A DNA stretch of 55,133 nt, taken from Planctomycetaceae bacterium (GTDB lineage: Bacteria > Planctomycetota > Planctomycetia > Planctomycetales > Planctomycetaceae). Every line of letters begins with the position of its first letter. The first letter of the stretch is position 1. Of the stretch, positions 55,093 through 55,133 are shown one piece after another. The position numbers and the translations under genes were made by a program. The notes under the pieces are model-generated. The model did no database searches and had not been told where the DNA came from. It saw only the letters and a program-made list of their open reading frames with translations. The stretch lies in NCBI GenBank assembly GCA_002724315.1, contig PBOJ01000125.1, forward strand, positions 1 to 55,133, in the 5' to 3' direction.

Positions 55093-55133
55093 TTCTCTCA
55101 ACCGTCATGCCTGCAAAACCCCTCGCTGCTCCC

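Noticed and set aside
1..55133. CRISPR arrays, insertion sequences, prophage genes, rRNA or tRNA genes
   Set aside because: No regularly spaced repeats, transposase motifs, integrase, phage structural genes or tRNA cloverleaf signatures were noticed on either strand by eye.

Overview
The window is a GC-rich chromosomal segment, packed with genes on both strands, that looks like a member of the Planctomycetota. The evidence is gene content, not a marker gene: DUF1080 (3-keto-disaccharide hydrolase-like) proteins, Tat-exported Gfo/Idh/MocA and xylose-isomerase-like TIM-barrel proteins, a SUMF1-like protein, SGNH hydrolases, a zinc-ribbon/TM/PEGA mosaic protein, a YkgJ-type cysteine-cluster protein and a PDZ/thioredoxin-like selenoprotein. 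I see no rRNA, tRNA, CRISPR array, insertion sequence or phage gene. It reads as core chromosome with a few fused or oddly organised loci.

Layout. 1-2.8 kb: cupin (cut by the left edge), mazG, a small secreted protein and an esterase. 2.8-9 kb: ApbE, SUMF1-like protein, two sugar isomerase/epimerase TIM barrels and a Tat-exported Gfo/Idh/MocA oxidoreductase. 9-18 kb: mosaic membrane protein, AlaC-like aminotransferase with a PNPOx-fold partner, large VWA protein, D-cysteine-desulfhydrase/ACC-deaminase-type enzyme, secreted DUF1080 protein. 18-21.7 kb: selB-selA operon. 21.7-30.8 kb: creatininase-like amidohydrolase, aroB, two paralogous MFS transporters, dus, maf, SGNH hydrolase and the selenoprotein. 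30.8-38.3 kb: small lipoprotein, metG, polytopic membrane protein, SGNH protein, porin. 38.3-46.4 kb: YkgJ protein, ThiF/MoeB-type E1, DUF374 acyltransferase, MBL hydrolase, AI-2E-type permease, methyltransferase. 46.4-55.1 kb: clpC, a ClpN-ThiD2-ThiE fusion, HEAT/PDZ protein, thiS-thiG, MDR reductase, Gfo/Idh/MocA protein.

The most important observation is at 29522-30784. This is one 420-residue exported protein interrupted only by an in-frame TGA at codon 62, in a C-x-x-U-x-x-C motif. A bacterial-type SECIS hairpin (7-bp stem, AGGUU loop) begins 18 nt after the TGA. The selenocysteine-specific elongation factor SelB and selenocysteine synthase SelA lie about 8 kb away in the same window. 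A conventional gene caller would split or truncate this protein. It also carries a CxxCH motif and two PDZ-like domains, so it looks like an exported selenocysteine redox protein of a little-described type.

Other notable points: a three-part fusion of a Clp N-domain, ThiD2 and ThiE, divergent from clpC; four convergent gene pairs that share the palindrome CTAG as reciprocal stop codons; a 23-bp tandem duplication across the porin start that creates an 8-codon leader ORF overlapping the porin ATG; and a promoter placed so close to thiS that its mRNA is probably leaderless. Thiamine functions (ThiD2-ThiE, ThiS, ThiG and a candidate ThiF) recur across the last 15 kb, without a recognisable TPP riboswitch.
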